DNA of 64,000 nucleotides, from the NCBI GenBank assembly GCA_035712345.1, contig DASTAY010000024.1, positions 3,068-67,067 on the forward strand, read 5' to 3'. This DNA comes from VRUE01 sp035712345. Its GTDB lineage: Bacteria; Actinomycetota; Thermoleophilia; Solirubrobacterales; 70-9. This document shows, in pieces, positions 1-7,599 of the stretch. Position 1 is the first letter of the stretch, and the number at the start of each line of letters is the position of its first letter. Under the pieces are notes generated by a model. The model was given only the letters and a program-made list of their open reading frames with translations. It ran no database searches and was not told the origin of the DNA. The translations under genes and the position numbers were made by a program.

Positions 1-624
1 TCGTTCGATCAACACCGCGACGCCGGCGAGGCGGGGGCGGCGGCCGGGAACCATCACGGTCAGACGGCAGGACGAGGACATCTCCTCCGGCAGCCCCCTC
101 ACCAGCGGCAGCGAGAGGAGAAAGGCGGCTTCGACGTCGAGCTCGTCGATCTGTGTGGCGTCCTCTCGCCCCTCGGCTGCTTCCAGTCGGGCCGCAGCGG
201 CAAGCGGCCCCATCCCCCGGCGCAGCCAGTCCGTCGCCTCGAGTCGCTCGGCTTCGCCCGTCCGCGTCGTCGGTGAGGCGGCCAGCAGTCCGACGCTCTC
301 CATCGCCTGGACCCGGCTCGCCACCATGGGTTCCCGATCCGGCCTTCCGATCGCCGCGGTCGCCTCGGGGATCGTCAGCGGCCCCGCGGCGAAAGCGTGG
401 ATCGTCGACGAGGCCCAACCGCGGGCGAGCGCCGAGAGGACCGGTTCGGACTCTTGGCCGAGGGCGATGGGGCCGGCGGGGCAGACCTTCAGCCATGCCT
501 CGAGCACGGCCAGTGCGAGCCGTCTCTGCTCGCTCGGCTCTCGCACCCGGTCCGGCAGCTCGAGCAGAGTGGACGCTCCCGCGCGTTCTTCGCTTCGGCC
601 CCCGGCTGCGTCGTTCCTCATCAT
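1..624 (-). CDS. Winged-helix regulator-like protein, partial at window edge (paralog 1 of 3)
   Basis: The reading frame is open without a stop from the ATG at 624 to base 1, so 208 residues are visible and the C-terminus lies outside the window. It aligns by eye with the next two minus-strand proteins: a shared segment reading TDWLRRGMGPLAAAAR, then an acidic ELDVEAAF block and a SCRL block. The family looks like a winged-helix (HxlR/PadR-like) DNA-binding half followed by an uncharacterised C-terminal domain. The start is 3 bp from the stop of the upstream gene, suggesting one operon. The ligand and target are unknown. A second ATG lies one codon downstream, at 621. Confidence 0.72.
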   Translation of the reverse strand, partial: MMRNDAAGGRSEERAGASTLLELPDRVREPSEQRRLALAVLEAWLKVCPAGPIALGQESEPVLSALARGWASSTIHAFAAGPLTIPEATAAIGRPDREPMVASRVQAMESVGLLAASPTTRTGEAERLEATDWLRRGMGPLAAAARLEAAEGREDATQIDELDVEAAFLLSLPLVRGLPEEMSSSCRLTVMVPGRRPRLAGVAVLIER

Positions 625-627
625 GCC

Positions 628-1515
628 CTACCTCACCGGAACCCCGAACAGCGTCTCGTGCAGGCTGCGCAGCAGCGCGGCGGGGAGCCACTTGTCGCCG
701 CCGGTGCGGACCCGCTTGGCGTCGGGCTCGATCACGGTGTCCAGCCAGTCGAGGGCCGGGGCGTTGGCCCAGGCGTCGGCGGGTCCCTCGAGGCCCGGGT
801 GGCAGGTGAGGACGCGGCCCTGGTCGATCTCGGCTGTGACGCCCGTCAGCGCGGTCTTGCCCTCGTCGTCGAGGTTGACGCCGAGGCGGCAGACGCCTGT
901 CAGCTCCCGGGGCAGCTCGAGGATCGGCAGGGAGAGGTAAAAGGCCGCCTCGACGTCGAGGGCATCGATCGGCGCGGCGCCCTTAATCCCCTGCCGGCGC
1001 TCGACGCGAGCGGCGGCGGCGAGCGGCGCCAGCCCGGCGCGCAGCCAGTCGGTCACGGCGTAGAGAACGCCATCCTCATTGCCTGGCTCGGAGCTGGGGC
1101 GGCCCTCGACCAAGCCCGAGCTGCGCATCGCGGCGAGCAGGCGCTTGACCTGCCCGCGGCGAACGCCCTTCAACCTGTCGTTCAGCTGCTTGCGCGTGAG
1201 CGGCTCATGGGCCAGTGCGTGGATCAGCGTGGTGTTCCAGCCCTCGGCCAGGGCGAGGACCGCTGCCTCGGCCTGCGGGCCGTCGAAATCGAGCGGTCCC
1301 TGCGGCGCGCTCTGCAGCCAGCGTTCGGCGACGAAGGAGACGAAGAGCACCTCGCGGCCCTGGGGGCTGACCTGGTAGACGGCGTCGTCGAGCTCCACCC
1401 TGACCCCGCGGGTGACCATGGTGCGCAGGATCTGGCGCTGGATCGGGTTGGTCGCCATCCGCAGGACGTGCGTCCCTGCACGCTCCCTGTCGTCGGCGGC
1501 CTCCCTTGCTGCCAC
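628..1515 (-). CDS. Winged-helix regulator-like protein (paralog 2 of 3)
   Basis: 295 residues from a GTG start; an ATG 19 codons in (1458, MATNPIQRQIL) is a credible alternative start, and neither has a convincing Shine-Dalgarno. Residues about 15-140 look like a winged-helix domain (PIQRQILRTMVTRG, then LTRKQLNDRLKGV and a VEGRPSS wing). The C-terminal half carries the family signatures DVEAAF, CRLGVN and the terminal SLHETLFGVPV. It is a tandem paralog of the genes at 1-624 and 3795-4838. Its final 42 bases form one copy of a 43-bp direct repeat found again at 3752-3794. The gene runs divergently from the HTH/AbiEii-like gene. A transcription-factor role is inferred from the fold only. Confidence 0.72.
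   Translation of the reverse strand: MAAREAADDRERAGTHVLRMATNPIQRQILRTMVTRGVRVELDDAVYQVSPQGREVLFVSFVAERWLQSAPQGPLDFDGPQAEAAVLALAEGWNTTLIHALAHEPLTRKQLNDRLKGVRRGQVKRLLAAMRSSGLVEGRPSSEPGNEDGVLYAVTDWLRAGLAPLAAAARVERRQGIKGAAPIDALDVEAAFYLSLPILELPRELTGVCRLGVNLDDEGKTALTGVTAEIDQGRVLTCHPGLEGPADAWANAPALDWLDTVIEPDAKRVRTGGDKWLPAALLRSLHETLFGVPVR
634..676. repeat. 43-bp direct repeat, copy 1
   Basis: These 43 bases, which encode the last residues of the 628-1515 gene on the minus strand, recur without mismatch at 3752-3794. The copies enclose about 3.1 kb holding most of paralog 2, the HTH/AbiEii-like gene and vapBC. This suggests recombination between tandem paralogs, or an insertion that split them. Confidence 0.85.
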
Positions 1516-1654
1516 CGGGGCATTATGGCACGTCTAGGATCTATTCAGGAAATAACGAGATATCGGATTGGTCGGATCGCGGCGACGCCGCGCGCCGCGG
1601 GGTGATGGCCGGGCGCGTCGTGCGGCGGTCGTCTGCCACGCCAGTCGGCATAGC

Positions 1655-1660
1655 TACAAT
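1655..1660 (+). promoter_or_regulatory. -10 element TACAAT, leaderless promoter
   Basis: TACAAT ends 7 bases before the ATG at 1668, and the stretch around it is AT-rich in an otherwise GC-rich region. A transcript starting the usual 6-8 bases downstream would begin at or next to the ATG. No Shine-Dalgarno is visible, so leaderless translation is inferred. The vapB promoter at 2926 has the same hexamer and nearly the same spacing. Confidence 0.5.
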
Positions 1661-1667
1661 TAACGAT

Positions 1668-2891
1668 ATGGACACTACTTCCGCCGCGAGCCTCGCTCGC
1701 CAGCTCAATACCTCGGTGCCGCGCGTCACGCGCGCGGCCGAGCGGCTCGGCCTCGACGCGCGGCGGCCCAATGGGCGCTTTGCCTTCGACCCGCGGTCGG
1801 CCCGGCGCGTGCGCGAGGCGCTGGGGTTCGTGCCGCGAGTGGAAGGGCTGTCGCGGTCGGAGTTGGCGGTTCTTGCCGCGTTGCGCGATGCGCCGCTGGG
1901 GCTCGCCTCGGCGCGGGCTGTGGCTCGGCGCAGCGGCCTCTCGCCGACTGTGGCGGCCCGGTCGCTGGAGCGCCTCGCTCACGAGGAATTGGTCGAACGG
2001 TCGGCCGAGATGGTCGCTGCCGGTCGGGCCCGCGAAGCCGTGATCTGGCGGGCGAACGTGCAGCATCCCCGCTGGCCCTCGCTCGACCCGGTGCTCGCGC
2101 GCGTCGAGCGGCCGTCACTGCCAGCGGGGCCGCGCGGAGGCCAGGAACGCGTGCCGGCCCGTCTGCGACATCTCTTCTGGAATACCGCCGAGAGTCAGCT
2201 CGACGTCGGCCGCGCCGGCGCCTATATCGCCCGGCGGCTGCTGCGGACGATGGATCTGCAGGGGCTGGCATGGGGCGCCCGAGCCCTCGCGCCCGGGGAT
2301 TGGCAGCGGGCCGCACGGGCCCGCGGGCTCGACCCAGCGGTCAGACGGCTCGCTCTCAACCTGGCCGCGTCGGGCGAAAGCCGTGATCTGGACTTCTTCT
2401 TCCACGGGCCGGTCGACCTGGGCCGGCTCAGGGACCGGCTCGGCGAGCTCGGCGCCTTTGCCGTCACGCACGAGTCGGACGGGACGCTGCAGGGCCTGTT
2501 CGGCGCAACCAAGATCGAGTTCCTCGACGCCTCGACGCTCCACCGCCTGGCCGAGCCGGTGGTCGTCGCCGGCCTCAGGGTCGCCGCTCTCCAGGATCTG
2601 ATGGCGATGAAGTTGAAGGTCCTTGCGGAGCGCGGCGAAATGCGCGACTACTTCGACGTCAAGGCGATCGACGAGGAGGGGTCGATCTCGGTCGAGGAGG
2701 GAGTCGCGCTCTATATGAGGCGGTACGGCATCGATCCGAGCAGCGATGCGCTCCCTCATCTGTATCGGGCGATGGGTGATCTGAGCGATGTCGAAGTCGA
2801 CGACCTGCTGCCGATCGACCTGGCCGACCTGCAGCGATGGTGGGGCGCCCGCCAGGCGCGGCTCCTGCGCAACTCGGACCGCTTCGGCTAG
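1668..2891 (+). CDS. HTH domain fused to AbiEii-like nucleotidyltransferase
   Basis: 407 residues from the ATG at 1668; the longer open frame upstream is rejected because the TACAAT -10 box would then lie inside it. Residues 1-50 are a helix-turn-helix (LARQLNTSVPRVTRAAERLG). About 60-130 is a winged-helix segment (LSRSELAVLAALRD, ARRSGLSPTVAARSLERLA). A middle region contains HLFWNT, typical of small uncharacterised actinobacterial proteins. The C-terminal part has features of the AbiEii/AbiGii toxin nucleotidyltransferase family: DLDFFFHG in place of the usual DxD-type strand, then LMAMKLKVLAERGEMRDYFD. In classical AbiE systems the HTH antitoxin (AbiEi) and toxin (AbiEii) are separate genes; here both modules appear in one chain. 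Toxin activity is inferred, not shown. It lies directly before vapBC. Confidence 0.7.
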   Translation: MDTTSAASLARQLNTSVPRVTRAAERLGLDARRPNGRFAFDPRSARRVREALGFVPRVEGLSRSELAVLAALRDAPLGLASARAVARRSGLSPTVAARSLERLAHEELVERSAEMVAAGRAREAVIWRANVQHPRWPSLDPVLARVERPSLPAGPRGGQERVPARLRHLFWNTAESQLDVGRAGAYIARRLLRTMDLQGLAWGARALAPGDWQRAARARGLDPAVRRLALNLAASGESRDLDFFFHGPVDLGRLRDRLGELGAFAVTHESDGTLQGLFGATKIEFLDASTLHRLAEPVVVAGLRVAALQDLMAMKLKVLAERGEMRDYFDVKAIDEEGSISVEEGVALYMRRYGIDPSSDALPHLYRAMGDLSDVEVDDLLPIDLADLQRWWGARQARLLRNSDRFG

Positions 2892-2922
2892 GCCGCTCCT
2901 GGCCCTGGCCTCTCCAAGGATG

Positions 2923-2940
2923 CTTTACAATTACGTAAAG
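2923..2940 (+). promoter_or_regulatory. vapBC operator/promoter: CTTTAC-N6-GTAAAG dyad
   Basis: A perfect 6-6-6 inverted repeat overlaps a TACAAT -10 box (2926-2931) and ends 3 bases before the vapB ATG at 2944. This is where an AbrB-type antitoxin would be expected to autorepress. Transcription would start almost at the ATG, so the mRNA is probably leaderless. Confidence 0.6.
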
Positions 2941-2943
2941 GTT

Positions 2944-3162
2944 ATGCCACGCATCTCCAGCAAGCATCAGGTGACCCTTCCCGTGGAGAGCCTCGAGGCG
3001 GCCGGCCTGCGCGCCGGGGACGAGGTCCTGATCGAGGCCGAGGGAGCGGATCGCATCGTCGTTCACCGCGCCGCGCCCGAGCTGAGTGGGGCGCTCGGAA
3101 TCTTCGACGGTCTTTACGAGCCCGGCTACCTGGAGCGGTTGCGCTCCGAAGAGCGCGCCTGA
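2944..3162 (+). CDS. vapB: VapB-type antitoxin, AbrB/SpoVT swapped-hairpin family
   Basis: 72 residues. The N-terminal half reads as an AbrB-like swapped-hairpin DNA-binding domain (ISSKHQVTLPV, then LRAGDEVLIEAEG and RIVVHRA). The acidic tail (GIFDGLYEPGYLERL) is the usual toxin-binding segment. The downstream PIN-domain gene begins 5 bases after the stop, the standard VapBC arrangement. The expected role is to neutralise VapC and, with it, repress the shared promoter through the adjacent dyad. The start is fixed by the -10 box and dyad just upstream; longer frames run into the preceding gene. Confidence 0.85.
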   Translation: MPRISSKHQVTLPVESLEAAGLRAGDEVLIEAEGADRIVVHRAAPELSGALGIFDGLYEPGYLERLRSEERA

Positions 3163-3167
3163 AACCA

Positions 3168-3581
3168 GTGAGCCCATCGGGTCGGTGTGTGCTCGACACC
3201 GATGTCGTCATCGCCGCGCTGGACCGTTCCGACCCCCACCACTCGGTCGCCGCGAGCGCATTCGAGCGTTTCGCTGCCGAGGGGGCGGAGCTGCTGCTCT
3301 GCACCGTCAACTACGCCGAGGCCTTGGTTCGTCCTGCCGTCGACGAGCGGAACCTCCGCGCGGCTGTAGGCGCGATCGCTTCGCTCGGTATCCGTCTGCT
3401 CGCCCCGGACGCGGCGATAGCGCGCAACGCCGCCCGCCACCGTGCGCTGGGCATCAGCCTCGCCGACGGCTTTGCCCTCGCCACTGCCGAGCGCGCCGGC
3501 GCCGATATCGCGTCCTTCGACAAGCGCGTCCGCCGCGCCCTTGACGGGGCCGGCCTCCGTCTCAGCCCGGCTCTTGCCTGA
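3168..3581 (+). CDS. vapC: VapC-type PIN-domain toxin ribonuclease
   Basis: 137 residues from a GTG start 5 bases after vapB. The PIN acidic residues are in place: LDTDVVIAALD at the N-terminus, NYAEAL with the second acidic residue, and SLADGFALATAE followed by ADIASFDKRV at the C-terminus. These proteins are Mg-dependent endoribonucleases acting on tRNA or rRNA when released from the antitoxin. The target cannot be read from sequence. Length and architecture are complete, so the pair is probably functional. Its position between two paralogous regulator genes suggests it arrived with the neighbouring HTH/AbiEii gene as a small toxin island. Confidence 0.88.
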   Translation: MSPSGRCVLDTDVVIAALDRSDPHHSVAASAFERFAAEGAELLLCTVNYAEALVRPAVDERNLRAAVGAIASLGIRLLAPDAAIARNAARHRALGISLADGFALATAERAGADIASFDKRVRRALDGAGLRLSPALA

Positions 3582-3745
3582 GCCCTAGGAGTCGGGTTCC
3601 CGTTTGCGGTGGGGGGCGCCCTGGAAAGCCTTGCGGTTCAGCTACTATCCGAGATATGAAATGTTTTGTCGCATCGGAGGCGCGCGTAACTCTGACGACC
3701 GGGATTGTCGCCAGCTTGGTCATCGCGTTCACCGGCGCTAGAGCT

Positions 3746-3794
3746 TCAGGCCACCGGAACCCCGAACAGCGTCTCGTGCAGGCTGCGCAGCAGC
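3746..3794 (-). pseudogene. C-terminal remnant of a winged-helix paralog
   Basis: On the minus strand this stretch reads LLRSLHETLFGVPVA followed by TGA. It is nearly identical to the C-terminus of the 628-1515 protein, with 43 identical bases at 3752-3794, but has no gene body attached. It abuts the stop codon (3795-3797) of the third paralog. It looks like the tail of a deleted fourth gene or the scar of recombination between tandem paralogs. Confidence 0.7.
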
Positions 3795-4838
3795 TCAGCC
3801 ACCGCCCAGGCCGAACAGCGTTTCGTGCAGCGCCTGCAGCAGCGCGCCGGCCAGCTCGGTGTCGCCGCCGGACTCGAGCCGTGCGGCGCTGGGGTCGACG
3901 ACGGTTTCGCACCAGTCCAGGGGCGAGCCGGTCACCCACGTGTCGGGGGCCTCGTCGAGCAGGGCCGAGGAGGAGGGGACGCAGCCACGCTCCACCTGCA
4001 CGGTGGCGCCGGCCATCAGCGGTTCCTCGCTGGGGATCTGCACACCGAGGCGGCAGGAGCCGCGCAGGTGCGGCGGCAGCCGCAGCAGCGGCAGTGCCAT
4101 CTGGAAGGCGGCCTCGACGTCGAACACGTCCGGCGGCAGGACGTCGTCATCGGGGTAGTGGCGCTCAAAGCGCACGGCCGCGACGATCGGCGCGATCGCT
4201 TCCCGTCCCCAGTCGGTGAGCGCGTAGCGCGTCTCCTCGCCGCCGGGCAGGGCCTCGACCTGGCCGCAGCGCTCCATCGCTTCGACGTGTTCGGCGACCG
4301 TATCGGCGTCGAGGACGGAGACGGCGCGGTCGAGCTCGGCCAGCGTGAGTGGTTCCGGCGCGAGGGCGTGGGTGACGGTCGCCGACCAGCAGCAGACGAG
4401 CGGCGCGAGCGCGTGGGCGCCGCGCAGGCCCAGCTCGAGCGGCCCGTTCGGGCAGTTGCGCAGCCAGCGTTCGATCGCGAAGGCGACGAAGAGGAACTCC
4501 TCGCCCTTGGAGGAGGCGCGCAGCCGCGTGTCCTGGCCGATGAGCCCTGATGGCGGCGGGACCGGCGAGCCGCCGCCCTCGACCGCATCGTCGAGCTCCC
4601 CTGTATCGTCGCGCTCGGCCTCGAGCTCGCTCTGGCGGGCGTCCTCGGCGGCGATTTCCTCCGCGTCGGGCAACACCCCGCCGTTGGGCGCGAGCAGGCC
4701 GCCCGACTGCGCCTCCTCGAGCAGCCCGAGCAGATCGCCGCGATCCATCGACCCGGAGACGAACAGCAGCGTCAAGGCGCCGGCCCGCGCCGTGAAGTCG
4801 CTTTCCGTGGCCTCTCCCGCCGTGCCCCACAAACCCAC
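3795..4838 (-). CDS. Winged-helix regulator-like protein with acidic linker (paralog 3 of 3)
   Basis: 347 residues. It is the longest of the three paralogs because an acidic low-complexity linker (roughly residues 58-92, rich in E, A and D) sits before the conserved part. The C-terminal signatures DVEAAFQMALPLL, CRLGVQ and ALHETLFG match the other two. The N-terminal 50 residues (LTLLFVSGSMDRGDLLGLL) may belong to an added domain. It is divergent from the pilus-cluster gene at 4972, leaving a 133-bp intergenic region in which I see no clear promoter. Function unknown beyond the probable winged helix. Confidence 0.68.
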   Translation of the reverse strand: MGLWGTAGEATESDFTARAGALTLLFVSGSMDRGDLLGLLEEAQSGGLLAPNGGVLPDAEEIAAEDARQSELEAERDDTGELDDAVEGGGSPVPPPSGLIGQDTRLRASSKGEEFLFVAFAIERWLRNCPNGPLELGLRGAHALAPLVCCWSATVTHALAPEPLTLAELDRAVSVLDADTVAEHVEAMERCGQVEALPGGEETRYALTDWGREAIAPIVAAVRFERHYPDDDVLPPDVFDVEAAFQMALPLLRLPPHLRGSCRLGVQIPSEEPLMAGATVQVERGCVPSSSALLDEAPDTWVTGSPLDWCETVVDPSAARLESGGDTELAGALLQALHETLFGLGGG

Positions 4839-4971
4839 GGGAAAATTGTGCCACTTCGCGATCTTCTATGGGAATTTCCTAGGTCTCAAGCCGTGGCTGG
4901 GCGAGGTCGTGCACCGCCGGCCACCCAGATTCAAGCCCGACGGCTCATCTGTCGAGCTAGTAAGCGGACGT

Positions 4972-5622
4972 ATGAGAGAGGCCCTCAACAGCAATCCCCT
5001 GGTGCAGCTCGGCGTGGTCGGCGTGCTGCTGGTCGTCGTTGCCGTCTTCCTCATGTCCTCGGGCGGCGGCGAAGAAGAAGAATCGTCGAGCTCGGGGGCG
5101 ACGGAAGCGACTGTCCAGGTTGCCGGCACGAACGTCAGCGGCACCGCCACCGGGGCCACGCCCGGCGAAGCCGTCGAAGGCGCGGTCGAAGCGGCGGGCG
5201 GAGCCGGCGCCGAATCGCTCTCCTCGGCCCTCGCCGCGAGCGGCGTGCCCAGCGCCACCGCCGCGCGGCCGCTCCCGCGCCACATCCTGCGCGCCTGGGA
5301 GGACAACAAGACCCTCGTCCTGCTCTTCGTCCGCGACGGCGGCATCGACGACAAGCTGGTCAAGACCGCGACCCGGGGCCTCGCCGGCTTCCACGACGCG
5401 GCGGTGTTCGTCGTCCCGGCCGCCAAGATCGCCCGCTACGCCGCGATCACCGAGGGCGTCGGCGTCGACCGCGTGCCGGCGCTCGTGGTCGTCACCCCGA
5501 AGCACCTGAAGAAGACGATCCCGACCGCCTCGGTCAGCTACGGCTTCCAGAGCCCGCAGAGCGTCGCCCAAGCCGTGATCGACGCCGGCTACAAGGGCAA
5601 GACGCTCGACTACCACCCGTGA
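4972..5622 (+). CDS. Membrane-anchored thioredoxin-fold protein, first gene of pilus cluster
   Basis: 216 residues from the ATG at 4972. The frame is open further upstream, but those codons read antisense to the neighbouring gene. Residues about 8-29 form one transmembrane helix (VQLGVVGVLLVVVAVFLM), followed by an acidic, Ser/Ala/Gly-rich linker to about residue 100. Then comes a thioredoxin-like domain with alternating hydrophobic strands (TLVLLFVRDGG, DAAVFVVPAAKIA) and a cis-Pro-like RVPALVVVTP. It lacks a CxxC pair, so it is unlikely to be a redox enzyme. It is 14 bases from pilB and probably in the same operon, which suggests a role in pilus assembly outside the membrane. No specific family recognised. 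Confidence 0.75.
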   Translation: MREALNSNPLVQLGVVGVLLVVVAVFLMSSGGGEEEESSSSGATEATVQVAGTNVSGTATGATPGEAVEGAVEAAGGAGAESLSSALAASGVPSATAARPLPRHILRAWEDNKTLVLLFVRDGGIDDKLVKTATRGLAGFHDAAVFVVPAAKIARYAAITEGVGVDRVPALVVVTPKHLKKTIPTASVSYGFQSPQSVAQAVIDAGYKGKTLDYHP

Positions 5623-5636
5623 GGGGCTGAGCGACG

Positions 5637-7430
5637 GTGGACTCGCGGGAATTTCCCAACCACCTGCGCCCGGTTCCGGACTCCGGCGACTCGACCGCGC
5701 CCGCGCTCGACCCCGCGGCCGGCGGCACCCCCGGCCTGACGCCGCCGCAGCGCCGCGGCCGCTCCAGCGGCTTCGTCACCGACGTCCTCGTCGACCTCGG
5801 CTACGTCGGCGACGACGTGGCCCGCCAGGCGATCGAGGCCTCGCGCGCCGCCGGCCGCCCGCCGGAGCGGCTGATGGTCGAGCAGGGGACGATCACCGCC
5901 GAACAGCTCTCGCGCGCCGTCGCCGAGCGCTACGGGCTCGACCACATCGACCTGTCCGCCTACCAGGTGGACATGGCCGCGGCCAACCTGATCTCGGTCA
6001 ACACGGCCCGCCGCTACAGCGCCCTGCCGGTCGGCTTCGTCGACAAGGGGACCCTGCTGGTCGCGATGGCCGACCCGACCAACGTGCTCGCCGTCGACGA
6101 CATCCAGATCGCGACGGCGCTCGACTGCCGCGTCGCGGTCGCCGCCGAGGAAGACATCGAAGCGCTGATCGGCCGCCTCAACACGCTGCAGAGCGCCGTC
6201 AGCGAGGCGGTCAGCGAGGGCGAGGCCTCGGCCGAGGAGGAGCTGGCCGAAGTCGCCGACATGGAAGTCAGCGCCGAGGACGCGCCGGTGATCAAGCTCG
6301 TCTACAGCATCCTCGGCCAGGCGGTGGGGGAGGGGGCCTCCGACGTGCACTTCGAGCCCGGCGAGGGGGAGATGCGGGTCCGCTTCCGCGTCGACGGCGT
6401 GCTGCGCGAGGCGGCGCACGTGCCCAAGCGCATGGTCAACGCTGTCGTCTCGCGGGTGAAGATCATGAGCGACCTCAACATCGCCGAGAAGCGGGTGCCG
6501 CAGGATGGCCGCGTCAGCGTCACGGTCGAGGACCGTCGGGTCGACCTGCGCGTCACCACGCTGCCGACCCAGCGCGGCGAGGGGGCGACGATCCGCATCC
6601 TCGACAAGGACAACGCGCAGCGCTCGCTCGACGATCTCGGTATGGACGGCGAGGGGCGTGCCCGCTTCGAGAGCGCCTTCCACCAGTCCTACGGCGCGGT
6701 GCTGGTGACCGGGCCGACCGGCTCCGGCAAGTCGACGACGCTCTACGCGGCGCTGCAGGAGATCAACGAAGTCGAGAAGAACATCATCACGATCGAGGAT
6801 CCGGTCGAGTACCGGCTGGAGGGGATCAACCAGATCAACGTCAATCGCCGGGCCGGGCTCGACTTCGCCACCGGCCTGCGCTCGATCCTGCGTGCCGACC
6901 CGGACATCGTCATGGTCGGCGAGATCCGCGACGGCGAGACCGCGCGCATCGCGATCGAGGCCGCGCTGACCGGTCACATGATGCTGACCACGCTGCATAC
7001 CAACGACGCCCCGGGGGCGATCACCCGCCTGACCAAGATGGGGATCGAGGCCTTCCTGATCGCCTCCGCGGTCGACTGCGTCGTCGCCCAGCGGCTGGCC
7101 CGCAAGCTGTGCAGCCACTGCAAGCGGCGCACGATCGTGCCTCCTCATGTGCTGGCCGAAGCCGACATCCGGGTCGGGGGGGAGGTCGAGGCCTACGAAC
7201 CGGTCGGCTGCAGCCGCTGCAACCAGAGCGGCTACCGCGGCCGCGTCGGGATCTTCTCGGTGATGAGGATGGGCGAGCGGATCAAGGAGATGGCGGTGGA
7301 GCACGCCTCCGAGGCCGAACTGGCTGCCACCGCGCGCGAAGAGGGCATGCTCACCCTGCGCGAGGACGGCCTCGGCAAGGTCCGCGCCGGGCTCACCAGC
7401 CTCGAAGAGGTGGTCCGTGTCACCGCCTGA
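5637..7430 (+). CDS. pilB: Type IV pilus extension ATPase PilB (GspE family)
   Basis: 597 residues from a GTG start 14 bases after the previous stop, with GAGGGG as a plausible ribosome site. About residues 40-170 form the N-terminal MshEN/GspE domain. The ATPase core has Walker A GPTGSGKS at 359-366, an Asp-box region, Walker B (DIVMVGEIRDGE) from about 423 and the HTLHTN-type His box. A four-cysteine zinc site is present (CSHC at 492/495 and C525/C528), typical of PilB/GspE. It powers pilin addition at the inner-membrane platform formed with PilC and PilM/N/O. An MshEN domain can bind c-di-GMP in some PilB/MshE proteins, relevant given the riboswitch before the pilin. I did not verify the binding motif. 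Confidence 0.95.
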   Translation: MDSREFPNHLRPVPDSGDSTAPALDPAAGGTPGLTPPQRRGRSSGFVTDVLVDLGYVGDDVARQAIEASRAAGRPPERLMVEQGTITAEQLSRAVAERYGLDHIDLSAYQVDMAAANLISVNTARRYSALPVGFVDKGTLLVAMADPTNVLAVDDIQIATALDCRVAVAAEEDIEALIGRLNTLQSAVSEAVSEGEASAEEELAEVADMEVSAEDAPVIKLVYSILGQAVGEGASDVHFEPGEGEMRVRFRVDGVLREAAHVPKRMVNAVVSRVKIMSDLNIAEKRVPQDGRVSVTVEDRRVDLRVTTLPTQRGEGATIRILDKDNAQRSLDDLGMDGEGRARFESAFHQSYGAVLVTGPTGSGKSTTLYAALQEINEVEKNIITIEDPVEYRLEGINQINVNRRAGLDFATGLRSILRADPDIVMVGEIRDGETARIAIEAALTGHMMLTTLHTNDAPGAITRLTKMGIEAFLIASAVDCVVAQRLARKLCSHCKRRTIVPPHVLAEADIRVGGEVEAYEPVGCSRCNQSGYRGRVGIFSVMRMGERIKEMAVEHASEAELAATAREEGMLTLREDGLGKVRAGLTSLEEVVRVTA

Positions 7431-7494
7431 GAGGGTCGTCCGTTCAAGGCTCGAGCGTCCGCCCCCTTCGTCGCTTGACGTGTCCTCACTGCGC

Positions 7495-7540
7495 CGAATG
7501 GTCGATTTACCACCGTATGCGGGGGCAAATCGACCATTCG
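7495..7540. repeat. 14-bp perfect inverted repeat between pilB and pilT
   Basis: Arms 7495-7508 (CGAATGGTCGATTT) and 7527-7540 are exact reverse complements around an 18-base loop. No T-run follows, so a classical intrinsic terminator is unlikely. It could be an mRNA stability or processing hairpin separating pilB from pilT expression, or a protein-binding dyad. It occupies most of the 169-bp pilB-pilT gap. Confidence 0.7.
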
Positions 7541-7599
7541 AGGGCGATCGCGGGCCCTCAGGCTTCAAGAATCCCGCCGGGAGGCCGATCTAAAGCCCC

